DNA of 26,424 bases from Pseudaeromonas sp041911695 (GTDB taxonomy: Bacteria > Pseudomonadota > Gammaproteobacteria > Enterobacterales > Aeromonadaceae). Both the position numbers and the translations under genes were made by a program. Shown piece after piece: positions 1 through 7,421 of this stretch; positions within the stretch are counted from its first letter, which is position 1, and each line of letters starts with the position of its first letter. The notes below the pieces were generated by a model. That model saw only the letters and a program-made list of their open reading frames with translations. It was not told where the DNA came from and made no database searches. The stretch spans positions 1-26,424 of the forward strand of contig JAYROM010000203.1 of the NCBI GenBank assembly GCA_041911695.1, given 5' to 3'.

Positions 1-441
1 CAGAACGGCAACGACACCCTCTCCGGTGGCGCGGGCAATGACTACCTCAACGGCGGTTATGGTTCCGACACCTACCAGCTGGCGCGTGGTGATGGCAGTG
101 ATGTGATCGCCGAGTACGACAGCAACGGTGCCGATCAGGATGTACTGCAGCTGGGTAGCGATATCGCCGCCGATCAGCTCTGGTTCAGCCGCAGCGGTAA
201 CGATCTGAAGGTGGGGGTCATCGGCGGTAACGATGGCGTCACCATTCAGAGCTGGTACTCTGCCAACGCCTACCATGTGGAGCAGTTCAAGAGCGGTGAT
301 GGCAAGACGCTGCTGGACTCCCAAGTGGCCAATCTGGTCAGCGCCATGGCGACCCTGACGCCGCCAGCCGCTGGCGAGAGCACGCTCTCGGCGGATTACC
401 ACAGCAAGCTGGATGCGGTCATCGCTGCCAGCTGGAAGTAA
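1..441 (+). CDS. RTX-type calcium-binding protein, C-terminal part (5' truncated)
   Basis: The frame is open from the first base and ends at TAA 439-441, giving the last 146 residues of a larger protein. It opens with glycine/aspartate nonapeptide repeats of the RTX type (GGAGNDYLN, then GGYGSDTYQ), which bind calcium in a parallel beta-roll. These are followed by a segment resembling the haemolysin-type calcium-binding-related domain (DVLQLGSDI, then a QSWY motif). The far C-terminus is Ala/Ser/Leu-rich, as expected of an uncleaved type I (ABC/TolC) secretion signal. The effector part lies outside the window, so it could be a toxin, adhesin or enzyme; no activity can be assigned. A strong terminator follows immediately. 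The RTX assignment is firm; everything about function is open. Confidence 0.85.
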   Translation, partial: QNGNDTLSGGAGNDYLNGGYGSDTYQLARGDGSDVIAEYDSNGADQDVLQLGSDIAADQLWFSRSGNDLKVGVIGGNDGVTIQSWYSANAYHVEQFKSGDGKTLLDSQVANLVSAMATLTPPAAGESTLSADYHSKLDAVIAASWK

Positions 442-470
442 GCGCTAGCGTTTTATTCCGTCATAACAGA

Positions 471-500
471 AGGGCCATCTGCGGATGGCCCTTTATTTTT
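471..500 (+). terminator. Rho-independent terminator of the RTX gene
   Basis: A perfect 9-bp stem (AGGGCCATC / GATGGCCCT) with a TGCG tetraloop is followed by TTATTTTT. It lies 30 nt after the RTX stop codon, in the orientation expected for that gene. Confidence 0.9.
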
Positions 501-535
501 GAGAAAATACAATAAAATCAAATAGATATAAAATA

Positions 536-577
536 ACCAGTAAAATCAATAAGATATATGTCATTGATTTTACTGGT
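536..577 (-). terminator. Long AT-rich hairpin downstream of the PiT transporter gene
   Basis: A perfect 15-bp inverted repeat (536-550 against 563-577, starting ACCAGTAAAA) encloses a 12-nt loop. Read on the minus strand it lies 19 nt after the transporter stop and is followed by a T-rich run (TATTTTATAT). It therefore probably ends the DUF47-pit transcript. It also faces the RTX terminator, so the two transcripts converge here. Confidence 0.6.
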
Positions 578-596
578 ATTATATATTCTCGTTGGG

Positions 597-1532
597 TTAC
601 TCCACCAGAGCGCGCAGCAGAGTGAAGATGATGATCGCCAGCAGGGCCCCAGAGGGCAGGGTGATCACCCAGGAGACGACGATATTGCGCACCACTCCCA
701 GATTGATGGCGGCGATCCCGCGGGCCAGACCAACGCCCATGATGGCGCCCACCATCAGCACGGCAAAGACCTTCTCCACATTGGCGTAGTGCAGGCGGCT
801 ATCGGACTCGAAGGTGAGACGACGGATGGCCAATGCCCCCAGCAGGGCTGCCAACAGGGAGAGCAGCACGGAGAGCAGCAGACTCTGGCCATGGCTGAGA
901 GGGACACCCACATGCTTGAGCCCCTTTTCCAGCGTGACTACGCAGATCACCATGGCGGTGAGGAAGATGTAGAGCGGGCTGAGGCTCCGGGCGCTGCGTA
1001 GCGGATCAGGCGCCGAGAAGATAAAGCGCTGCAGGCTCATAAAGAGCAGATAGGCGAGGAGCCCGGAGATGGCCGGGGTGATGATCCAGGAGCCGACAAT
1101 ACCGGCAAAACGATCCCAGGCCACAGCTTCTGCCCCGACGCTGACCAGTGAAAAGCCAACGATGGCGCCAATGATGGAGTGGGTGGTGGAGACTGGCCAG
1201 CCAAAGTGGGAGGCCAGCAACAACCAGAGTCCGGCCGCCAGCAGGGCAGCGATCATGCCCAGCACCAGCAGGTGTGGTGTGGCGGCAAAGGCATTGGGAT
1301 CTATGATGCCATCCTTGATGGTTGCCGTGACTTCGCCACCGGCCAGATAGGCGCCGGCAAATTCGAAAATCATGGCGATGAGGATCGCCTGGCGAATGGT
1401 CAGGGAGCGGGTACCTACCGAGGTACCCATGGCGTTGGCCACATCGTTGGCGCCAATGCCCCAGGCCATGAGAAAGCCAACGGCGGCGGCAATCAGGATC
1501 AGTTCCGTGCCGTAAAGTGCAATGATATCCAT
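597..1532 (-). CDS. pit: PiT-family inorganic phosphate transporter, internally shortened
   Basis: An inner-membrane transporter of the PHO4/PiT family, which imports phosphate (often as metal-phosphate) by ion symport. The first half is typical: the GANDVANA signature at residues 27-34, then EFAGAYLAGGEVT, and GWPVSTTHSIIGAIVG near residues 111-126. Family members of this subtype are about 420 residues and carry two such signatures in inverted homologous halves. This product has only 311. After ANVEKVFAVLMV (to residue 261) the sequence jumps to GAIMGVGLARG, which normally follows the second signature, so roughly 110 residues including the second GSNDVANA and PISTTHTLVG motifs are missing in frame. 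The DUF47 gene lies 23 nt upstream, a usual partner, so the two are cotranscribed. Transport activity is doubtful if the deletion is real. The family call is secure. Confidence 0.88.
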   Translation of the reverse strand: MDIIALYGTELILIAAAVGFLMAWGIGANDVANAMGTSVGTRSLTIRQAILIAMIFEFAGAYLAGGEVTATIKDGIIDPNAFAATPHLLVLGMIAALLAAGLWLLLASHFGWPVSTTHSIIGAIVGFSLVSVGAEAVAWDRFAGIVGSWIITPAISGLLAYLLFMSLQRFIFSAPDPLRSARSLSPLYIFLTAMVICVVTLEKGLKHVGVPLSHGQSLLLSVLLSLLAALLGALAIRRLTFESDSRLHYANVEKVFAVLMVGAIMGVGLARGIAAINLGVVRNIVVSWVITLPSGALLAIIIFTLLRALVE

Positions 1533-1555
1533 GCTAGTTCTCTTGCAAAGCGGTG

Positions 1556-2236
1556 TTAGCGGCGGGCGAGCATCAATTCAAGCCGGGCGCCGATACGTTC
1601 AGCCTGGGTGGCCAGTTCGGCGGTAAAGGTGATGCACTGGTAAAGAAACATCACATTCACCGCGCCCAGCGCCTCTTCCTGGCTCAGCAGGTTCTGGCGT
1701 AACTGGTTGCGCAGGGCGTGCAGGGTCTGATCCATGGCATCGAGCTGTTCGACCTTTTCACCAACCTCGGAAACTTCCCGGCCCAGAAAGCCGGTTTCCA
1801 GCAGATCATCCAGCTCATGGATGACGGAGGTGGCCAGCGAGGAGGCTTCCAGCGCCTTGTCCAGATAGTGGAGCAGATCTCGGGTGAGCGGTGGTGGCAA
1901 CAGGATGCGGCGTAGCATGATGGTTTCTGCCAGCTCCAGTGCCAGGGCGCCGAGGCGCTCCTGCTCATCCAGCAGATCCAGTAGTTCATTGCGGGGCAGC
2001 GGAGTGAAGAGGCCATGGGGCAGGCGCAGACGAATGGCCCGCTTGAGCTTGCTTCCCTCCAGATGGCGCTGCTGTAGCGCCTCCAGTTGCTCTTCGGCCT
2101 CGCTCCAGGCCTGCTGACAGGCGGCTCGCCAGAGCGGTGCCAGCAGGTGGCAGCACTCATCCATCACATCCATATGTTTTTGCAACGGTTTTAACGGGGA
2201 TTTGGCAAAGAGCCCGAAGATGGTATTGATTGGCAT
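1556..2236 (-). CDS. DUF47 / TIGR00153 family PhoU-like protein
   Basis: A 226-residue soluble, mostly helical protein beginning MPINTIFGLFAKSPLKPL, which is characteristic of the TIGR00153/DUF47 family. These proteins resemble PhoU (three-helix bundles that bind metals) and are commonly encoded next to a PiT phosphate transporter, which they are thought to regulate. Here the gene lies 23 nt upstream of the PiT gene on the same strand, so an operon is very likely. The ATG at 2236 is preceded on the minus strand by an AGAGGAA-like Shine-Dalgarno element at a rather long distance. Length agrees with the family. The exact mechanism of regulation is not visible in the sequence. Confidence 0.9.
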   Translation of the reverse strand: MPINTIFGLFAKSPLKPLQKHMDVMDECCHLLAPLWRAACQQAWSEAEEQLEALQQRHLEGSKLKRAIRLRLPHGLFTPLPRNELLDLLDEQERLGALALELAETIMLRRILLPPPLTRDLLHYLDKALEASSLATSVIHELDDLLETGFLGREVSEVGEKVEQLDAMDQTLHALRNQLRQNLLSQEEALGAVNVMFLYQCITFTAELATQAERIGARLELMLARR

Positions 2237-2370
2237 AAGTCTCTATTCCTCTGATGGTAAAACCTGTCCATCGGGGATGGCGGGCGGAGAATAACCAATC
2301 AAACGGGGTCGAGACAGCCTTGGTTCAAGAAACCGATATGGTGTTTATCTGCTGTTCAGTTTGGATCAGA

Positions 2371-2385
2371 GGGGGCTGAGCCCCC
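2371..2385 (-). terminator. Possible weak terminator after the YSC84 lipoprotein gene
   Basis: GGGGGC and GCCCCC flank a 3-nt loop, 11 nt after the YSC84 gene stop on the minus strand. No clear U-tract follows, so termination would be weak or factor-dependent. Confidence 0.35.
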
Positions 2386-2395
2386 CTGGCCGGGA

Positions 2396-2992
2396 TTATT
2401 TGGCGCTGGCGACCGGGGCGCTCTTGCGACCATTGAGCTCGTCATCCAGCCAGTATTTGTAGCCTTGCACTGTGGCCTGCAGGGCGATACCGCTAGCCGT
2501 CAGGTTATAGACCTTGATCTTCTCGTAGTTGGCAGCAGCGGCGGCATCGACCACCGAGCCTCCCTTCTTGCCGGACTTCAAGGTGGCATCGCTCTGTACG
2601 CCGCTATCCCAGCCATGTTCGATAAAGTAGCTCAGGCTCTTTTGATCGCGAAACAGGATCACCGACTGGAAATCCTTGATGCCCAGCCCCAGTCCAACGC
2701 CCAGGGTGGCCATCTTCATATAGCTATCCTTGCCGCTGCGCTTCTCCCGCACTACGCCATAGCCGTTACCGCTGCTGACCAGCAACAGGTTATTGCCCAC
2801 ATTGGAGAAGACCGCATAACCGGCGGCACTGCTTACCTCCTTGCGGGCTTCCGGGTACTGTTTGTAGAGCCGGGTCAGGGTATCGGTACGCATCTGCTGG
2901 ATGGCGGCCCGTTTCTGGGCCGGCGTATCGCCAGGCGCGGCACAGCCCGCCAGCAGACAGAGGCTTAGACAAAGGGCGAAGATCGATTTCAT
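2396..2992 (-). CDS. YSC84-domain lipoprotein
   Basis: A 198-residue predicted lipoprotein: the N-terminus has a hydrophobic signal with lipobox LLAGC, lipidation at Cys17. The rest matches the bacterial YSC84 (SYLF-related) domain, with AAGYAVFSNVG, GNGYGVVREK, a glycine-rich GVGLGLGIKDFQ stretch and a C-terminal half ending in the YKYWLDDELNG segment. Bacterial members are usually small periplasmic or outer-membrane-anchored proteins of unknown role; the eukaryotic domain binds phosphoinositides and actin, which should not be transferred here. A good GGAG ribosome-binding site lies 6 nt before ATG 2992. The gene is 21 nt downstream of another lipoprotein gene and probably shares its transcript. 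Confidence 0.85.
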   Translation of the reverse strand: MKSIFALCLSLCLLAGCAAPGDTPAQKRAAIQQMRTDTLTRLYKQYPEARKEVSSAAGYAVFSNVGNNLLLVSSGNGYGVVREKRSGKDSYMKMATLGVGLGLGIKDFQSVILFRDQKSLSYFIEHGWDSGVQSDATLKSGKKGGSVVDAAAAANYEKIKVYNLTASGIALQATVQGYKYWLDDELNGRKSAPVASAK

Positions 2993-3013
2993 ATGCTCTC
3001 TCCTGATTAGGGG

Positions 3014-3721
3014 CTAGATGGCGCCGCCATAGGGCAGTACCACCTTCTGTACTGGGAATTCGGCTGCCCAACGGCTGGCGCTGCGGGCCGAGTAGTCAAT
3101 CTCGGTGCGTACCTCTTTGACCTTGAAACGGCGCAGATCCTCGGGCGGCAGCACGAAGGCGCCTTTGGCGTTATAGGGGGGCAGCTTGCCAATCCAGCAG
3201 AGACGCTCATCCACGCCGATGTGTTTGAAGTAGGTCTGTTCAATGGTCACCTGCTGGCGCAGCCTTGTCAGGGCGCTACCGCTACGCTCCGGCTCATGAT
3301 TGACGAAGAGCTCGGGCTGCTCCTGCTGCAGCAACTGGTAGTGGTAGTTACCGCTCCACGCCACGATAGCGCCCGGAGCGATCAGTTTGCGTTCGGCGGC
3401 CGGGAAGAGGTAGTTGGCGCAGCTACCCAGACACAGACGGTTCACTTCGATGCTGATCTTCTCGTCATGCAGCCAGTAGCCCAGCGCCATGGCCGCGTCG
3501 CTTTCGCCACCGCGCGAGTCTATCTCCAGTACCGAGATCTTCTTGCCCTTGATCAGATCCTGGAAGCGGTGCACCCGATCCCAACTGATGGGGCCGTAGA
3601 AACGGGCGCGACCACTGCTGGCGTTGGCACTGAGCTGGGGCTCGGGATCGGCCGGCAGGGTGGTGGCGCAGCCAGATAGCAGGAGCAGGGCGAGGGGAAA
3701 CAGGGCGGTAAAACGGGACAT
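3014..3721 (-). CDS. COG3904-like periplasmic lipoprotein with ClpP/crotonase-type motif
   Basis: A 235-residue predicted lipoprotein with lipobox LLSGC (Cys18). After a short linker, residues 38-110 (FYGPISWDRV, EIDSRGGESDAAMALGYWL, then NRLCLGSCANYLF) resemble the fold of ClpP/SppA-like serine hydrolases: a strand ending in a Gly-Gly oxyanion-type turn and a following G-S-C motif with Ser100 where such enzymes carry the nucleophile. COG3904 proteins share this arrangement; catalytic activity has not been shown to my knowledge and is inferred only. The remaining C-terminal part (LRQQVTIEQTYFKHIGVDERLCW) is also typical of this group. It heads a two-lipoprotein operon with the YSC84 gene. An unusual point is the pair Cys97/Cys101 around the putative Ser. 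Confidence 0.75.
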   Translation of the reverse strand: MSRFTALFPLALLLLSGCATTLPADPEPQLSANASSGRARFYGPISWDRVHRFQDLIKGKKISVLEIDSRGGESDAAMALGYWLHDEKISIEVNRLCLGSCANYLFPAAERKLIAPGAIVAWSGNYHYQLLQQEQPELFVNHEPERSGSALTRLRQQVTIEQTYFKHIGVDERLCWIGKLPPYNAKGAFVLPPEDLRRFKVKEVRTEIDYSARSASRWAAEFPVQKVVLPYGGAI

Positions 3722-3881
3722 GGAGGACTCCGCAAAAAAGAGGCTCTCCGGAGTCTAACGGATGGTGTAAAGGGGGGCCAGAGGCCTGGTTGGCAAAAGT
3801 GAAACTTGCTGCCTGCAGGCAATTGCTGCCCCTCGGAGCCGCGAGTGGTATACTGGGCGCCTCATTATTCGAGGGTTGGTT

Positions 3882-4658
3882 ATGTTGAAGGTATTGCGTC
3901 TGGTGTTGCTTGGGGTGCTGATGGTGATCTGGTTTGTGTTGGGGCTGCTGCTCTGCCTGCTGCGTCCTCGTCACAAGACCAACGTCTACTGGCTCTCCTG
4001 TCGCATGATGCATCTGGCCTGTCCGCTGGTGGGGGTCAAGGTGCGGATCACCATTCCTGAAGAGTGCAAGGATCTGGGGCCGGCTGTCTATGTGGCCAAT
4101 CACCAGACCAACTGGGACATCATGGTGATGACAGGGGCTGTGCAGCCTGGTGTGGTGGCCGTGGGCAAGAAGAGCCTGGTCTGGTTGCCGCTGTTTGGCC
4201 CGCTCTTTTACCTCTCTGGCAATATCCTGATCGACCGGGCCAACCGCTCCCGCGCCATCGACACCATTCGTCAGGTGGTGGACAAGATCCGCTCCCGTGG
4301 TCTCTCGGTGTGGATGTTCCCGGAAGGAACCCGCTCTCGTGGCCGAGGCCTGCTGCCCTTCAAGACCGGCGCCTTCCACACAGCCATGAAGGCCGAGGTG
4401 CCTATCGTGCCTATCGTCGCCTCCAGCTATGCCAATCAGATCGATCTCAATCGCTGGGACAATGGCGAGGTGCTGATCGAGATGCTGCCGCCACTGGATT
4501 CCACCCGCTGGGCGCGGGATCAGGTGCGGGAGTGTTCCGATGAGGTGCGCGCGCTGATGAAGGCCAAGCTCGAAGAGCTGGATGCCCGGGTCAAAGGACC
4601 GCGGGGTTGTGGCCAGGCGAGTTGCGGTTGCCATTCTGCGGCAGAAGAGCAGAAGTAA
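3882..4658 (+). CDS. plsC: 1-acyl-sn-glycerol-3-phosphate acyltransferase
   Basis: PlsC transfers an acyl group to the sn-2 position of lysophosphatidic acid to make phosphatidic acid, the second acylation of phospholipid synthesis, at the inner membrane. The 258-residue product has an N-terminal membrane segment (residues 4-28), the catalytic NHX4D motif NHQTNWD at 73-79 (His74, Asp79), GKKSL near 95-99, GNILIDR at 113-119 and the substrate-binding FPEGTRSRGRG block at 146-156. These match E. coli PlsC closely. ATG 3882 is chosen over an upstream TTG because GAGGG lies 6 nt before it. The last residues (CGQASCGCHSA) are a cysteine-rich tail absent from E. coli PlsC, of unknown meaning. The gene is divergent from the lipoprotein operon. 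Confidence 0.95.
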   Translation: MLKVLRLVLLGVLMVIWFVLGLLLCLLRPRHKTNVYWLSCRMMHLACPLVGVKVRITIPEECKDLGPAVYVANHQTNWDIMVMTGAVQPGVVAVGKKSLVWLPLFGPLFYLSGNILIDRANRSRAIDTIRQVVDKIRSRGLSVWMFPEGTRSRGRGLLPFKTGAFHTAMKAEVPIVPIVASSYANQIDLNRWDNGEVLIEMLPPLDSTRWARDQVRECSDEVRALMKAKLEELDARVKGPRGCGQASCGCHSAAEEQK

Positions 4659-4681
4659 TTTTCCGGATCCGGAGCATGAAG

Positions 4682-4701
4682 AAGGCGGCCTTGGCCGCCT
4701 T
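4682..4701. terminator. Bidirectional hairpin between convergent plsC and yggU
   Basis: AAGGCGGCC and GGCCGCCTT form a near-perfect GC-rich stem between two convergent stop codons. The plus side is followed by a moderately T-rich stretch (TGCTATTTC); the minus side by TCTTCAT. It probably serves plsC best. Confidence 0.65.
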
Positions 4702-4708
4702 TGCTATT

Positions 4709-4999
4709 TCAAGCCTCGAGTAGCTTGGCTATCTCATCGGGTAACTGTTTGGGCTCACTGATGGTCACCGTCTTGTGACGCCCCAGCTCCCCTTTGACTA
4801 TGCTCACCTGTCCCTTGGCCACCTTGAACTGCTTTGCCAGAAACTTGATGAGATGGCTATTGGCCTGGCCATCTACCGGAGGGGCAGTGATGGCCAGTTT
4901 GAGCTCATCGCCGTGCAAGCCCTGAAACTGATCACGACTGGCTTTGGGCTGGATATAGAGATCCAGCCACAGGGTGTTCTCCTGCTGGCGGATCGCCAT
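4709..4999 (-). CDS. yggU: DUF167 family protein YggU
   Basis: A 96-residue product with the DUF167/UPF0235 core LYIQPKASRD, GLHGDELKLAITAPPVDGQAN and KGELGRHKTVTI, closely matching E. coli YggU; the biochemical role is not established. ATG at 4999 is preferred to an in-frame ATG at 5014 because its first base overlaps the TGA of yggT (TGATG), a classic translational-coupling arrangement, and because it gives exactly the family length. It is the last gene of the yggS-yggT-yggU cluster. Confidence 0.92.
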   Translation of the reverse strand: MAIRQQENTLWLDLYIQPKASRDQFQGLHGDELKLAITAPPVDGQANSHLIKFLAKQFKVAKGQVSIVKGELGRHKTVTISEPKQLPDEIAKLLEA

Positions 5000-5550
5000 C
5001 AGAGCATAACCCATAGCTGACCGAGCAGATCTGCCATCAGGTAGTTGAGCGCCTGCAGGGCGATAAACAGCAGCAGTACCGACAGATCCAGCCCGGCCAT
5101 GGGCGGGATAAAACGGCGGATAGGCGCCAGCAGCGGTTCGGTGAGCTGGAACAGTACATAATCCAGTGTGGAGCGTCCCTGGCTGACCCAGCTCATGATG
5201 GCGCGTACTACCAGCATCCAGAACAGCAGGCTGCCTGCCTGCTTGAGCACCAGCAGGGGCGCAAACAGCAGGATTGCCAGCAGATTAGGTGCGACGCCAC
5301 CGAGCAGGGCGAAACAGACAAATTTCAGCATGGCCACCACATAGGCAAACAGTACGGCCGCCAGATCCACGCCGCCGACACTGGGGATGATGCGGCGCAG
5401 GGGGCCGACCACAGGGTGGGTAGCCTTCACCACAAACTGGCTTAAGGGATTGTAAAAGTCGGCCCGCACCCACTGTAACCAGATCCGCATGATGATGACC
5501 ATCAGATAGAGGTTGAACAGGGTATCGAGCAGATAGTAAAGGGTCTTCAT
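4999..5550 (-). CDS. yggT: YggT family integral membrane protein
   Basis: A 183-residue inner-membrane protein made of two homologous halves, each with hydrophobic segments followed by a conserved loop: NPLSQFVVKATHPVVGPLRRIIPSVGGVDLA and LTEPLLAPIRRFIPPMAGLDLS contain the repeats (both shown shortened: P-x2-RR-x-IP motifs). This is the YggT/YlmG family, involved in osmotic tolerance or membrane/division-related functions depending on the organism; the precise role here is unknown. ATG 5550 is chosen over a farther start at 5613 because AGGA lies 6 nt upstream and the N-terminus MKTLYYLLDTLFNLY then matches the family. It overlaps yggU by one base. Confidence 0.92.
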   Translation of the reverse strand: MKTLYYLLDTLFNLYLMVIIMRIWLQWVRADFYNPLSQFVVKATHPVVGPLRRIIPSVGGVDLAAVLFAYVVAMLKFVCFALLGGVAPNLLAILLFAPLLVLKQAGSLLFWMLVVRAIMSWVSQGRSTLDYVLFQLTEPLLAPIRRFIPPMAGLDLSVLLLFIALQALNYLMADLLGQLWVML

Positions 5551-5628
5551 GTTCGTCCTTTGTCGTTGACGGAGGCGCGTGGCCCCTGGTTGTCGGCAGG
5601 GATACCCTGCCATTTTTGTGGGGAATTG

Positions 5629-6339
5629 TCAGCCTTTTGCTGCCGGGTAGTCACGCTCGCCAAAGATGGCCGTTCCGACCCGCACCTGAGTGCTGCCCGA
5701 GGCGATGGCCACCTCCATATCCTGGGTCATACCGATGGAGAGGGTGTCCAGGCCGGGGAACTGCGGCTGCAATTGCCGGAACAGAGTGTGAAGGCGGCCA
5801 AAACTTTCGCGTAATACCGCTTCATCCTCAGTATTTTCGGCTATTGCCATCAGACCACGAAGGGTTAGTCTGGGAAACGACCGGATCTGGGTGGCGAGTG
5901 TCAAAACTTCGGCCTCCGTCGTACCAGCCTTCTGGCTTTCTCCGCTAATATTCACCTGAATGCAGATATTTAGCGGCGGTAGCCCCTCGGGGCGTTGAGC
6001 GTTGAGACGTTCGGCGATCTTGAGACGGTCTACGCTGTCCACCCAGTCAAAGTGTTCGGCGACAGGGCGGCTCTTGTTGGATTGCAGGGGACCAATAAAG
6101 TGCCATTCGATATCGGTCAAGCCGGCATCGCGTGCGGCCCGGATTTTTTCCACGGCCTCCTGCACATAGGATTCACCAAAGCGGCGTTGTCCGGCCGCAT
6201 AGGCTGCCTGGACGGCGCCAAGGGGTTTGGTCTTGCTGACGGCCAGCAACTGGACGCTGTCTGCGGGACGGCCTGCCGTTTGCGTGGCTTGGCTGATACG
6301 GTTCTGTACCTGCTGCAACTGCAGCGCTATATCGCTCAT
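5629..6339 (-). CDS. yggS: PLP homeostasis protein YggS (YBL036C/PLPBP family)
   Basis: A 236-residue pyridoxal-phosphate-binding protein with the alanine-racemase N-terminal barrel fold but no known enzymatic activity; the family maintains vitamin B6 and amino/keto acid balance. The PLP lysine is Lys36 in LLAVSKTKP, as in E. coli. Other landmarks are FGESYVQEA, WHFIGPLQSNK, GLMAIAE and the phosphate-binding SIGMTQDMEVAIASGSTQVRVG region near the C-terminus. ATG 6339 gives the family length; upstream in-frame starts would run into pilT. It is divergent from pilT, with only 37 nt between the starts, so the two share a promoter region. No proC lies between yggS and yggT. Confidence 0.95.
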   Translation of the reverse strand: MSDIALQLQQVQNRISQATQTAGRPADSVQLLAVSKTKPLGAVQAAYAAGQRRFGESYVQEAVEKIRAARDAGLTDIEWHFIGPLQSNKSRPVAEHFDWVDSVDRLKIAERLNAQRPEGLPPLNICIQVNISGESQKAGTTEAEVLTLATQIRSFPRLTLRGLMAIAENTEDEAVLRESFGRLHTLFRQLQPQFPGLDTLSIGMTQDMEVAIASGSTQVRVGTAIFGERDYPAAKG

Positions 6340-6376
6340 GTTGTCACTGTTACCAGGAAAGGGAGTTGAAGAATAA

Positions 6377-7411
6377 ATGGATATCACGGAATTACTGTCG
6401 TTTAGTGTAAAGCATAAGGCCTCGGATCTACACCTCTCCGCTGGCGTTCCTCCCATGATCCGTGTGGATGGTGATGTGCGCAAGATCAACCTGCCGGCGC
6501 TGGAGCACCGTCAGGTTCACTCCCTGGTCTATGACATCATGAATGACCACCAGCGCAAGGAGCTGGAAGAGAACCTGGAAGTGGACTTCTCCTTCGCGGT
6601 GCCCAATCTGGCCCGTTTCCGGGTTAACGCCTTCCACCAGAACCGTGGTGTGGCCGCCGTCTTCCGTACCATTCCCAGCACTGTGCTGACCCTGGACGAG
6701 TTGGGGGCCCCCGATATTTTCCGTCAACTGGCCGAGTTGCCACGCGGTCTGGTGCTGGTGACCGGACCGACCGGTTCGGGTAAGTCCACCACCCTGGCGG
6801 CCATGATTGACCATATCAACGAGAACTTTCACCACCATATCCTGACCATCGAAGATCCCATCGAATTCCTGCACGAGAACAAGCGCTGCCTGGTCAACCA
6901 GCGGGAAGTGCACAAGGATACCTTGAGCTTTAACAACGCCCTGCGTTCGGCGCTGCGGGAAGACCCGGATATCATTCTGGTAGGGGAAATGCGGGATCTG
7001 GAAACCATCCGTCTGGCCCTGACCGCAGCGGAAACCGGCCACCTGGTATTTGGTACCCTGCACACCAGCTCGGCAGCCAAGACCATAGACCGTATCATCG
7101 ACGTCTTCCCCGGTGCGGAAAAGGACATGGTGCGCTCCATGCTCTCCGAATCCCTGCGCGCGGTTATCTCCCAGACTCTGCTCAAGCGTATCGGTGGTGG
7201 CCGGATCGCCGCCCACGAGATCATGATTGGTATCCCTGCCATCCGTAACCTGATCCGCGAAGACAAGATTGCCCAGATGTACTCGGTGATTCAGACCGGG
7301 ATGATCCACGGCATGCAGACTATGGATCAGTGCCTCAAGCAGTTGCTGAGTCGTGGTCTTGTTTCGGTGCAGGATGCCAAGGCCAAGGCCACCGACCCTA
7401 ACAGCCTCTAA
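6377..7411 (+). CDS. pilT: Type IV pilus retraction ATPase PilT
   Basis: PilT is the hexameric cytoplasmic ATPase that depolymerises type IV pili, driving twitching motility and DNA uptake. The 344-residue product shows the N-terminal PAS-like part (SDLHLSAGVPPMIRVDG), Walker A GPTGSGKST at 130-138, the Asp-box region ILTIEDPIEF, Walker B IILVGEMRD around 199-207, the His-box GHLVFGTLHT near 221-230 and the retraction-specific AIRNLIRE motif at 288-295. This last motif distinguishes PilT from PilB and PilU. pilU follows after 10 nt, so they form an operon. Start is the ATG at 6377. Confidence 0.97.
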   Translation: MDITELLSFSVKHKASDLHLSAGVPPMIRVDGDVRKINLPALEHRQVHSLVYDIMNDHQRKELEENLEVDFSFAVPNLARFRVNAFHQNRGVAAVFRTIPSTVLTLDELGAPDIFRQLAELPRGLVLVTGPTGSGKSTTLAAMIDHINENFHHHILTIEDPIEFLHENKRCLVNQREVHKDTLSFNNALRSALREDPDIILVGEMRDLETIRLALTAAETGHLVFGTLHTSSAAKTIDRIIDVFPGAEKDMVRSMLSESLRAVISQTLLKRIGGGRIAAHEIMIGIPAIRNLIREDKIAQMYSVIQTGMIHGMQTMDQCLKQLLSRGLVSVQDAKAKATDPNSL

Positions 7412-7421
7412 GGAGTAGAGC

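Noticed and set aside
3465..4634. 389-codon minus-strand frame opposite plsC
   Set aside because: It covers the divergent promoter region and plsC antisense; composition is His/Gln-rich as expected for an antisense shadow.
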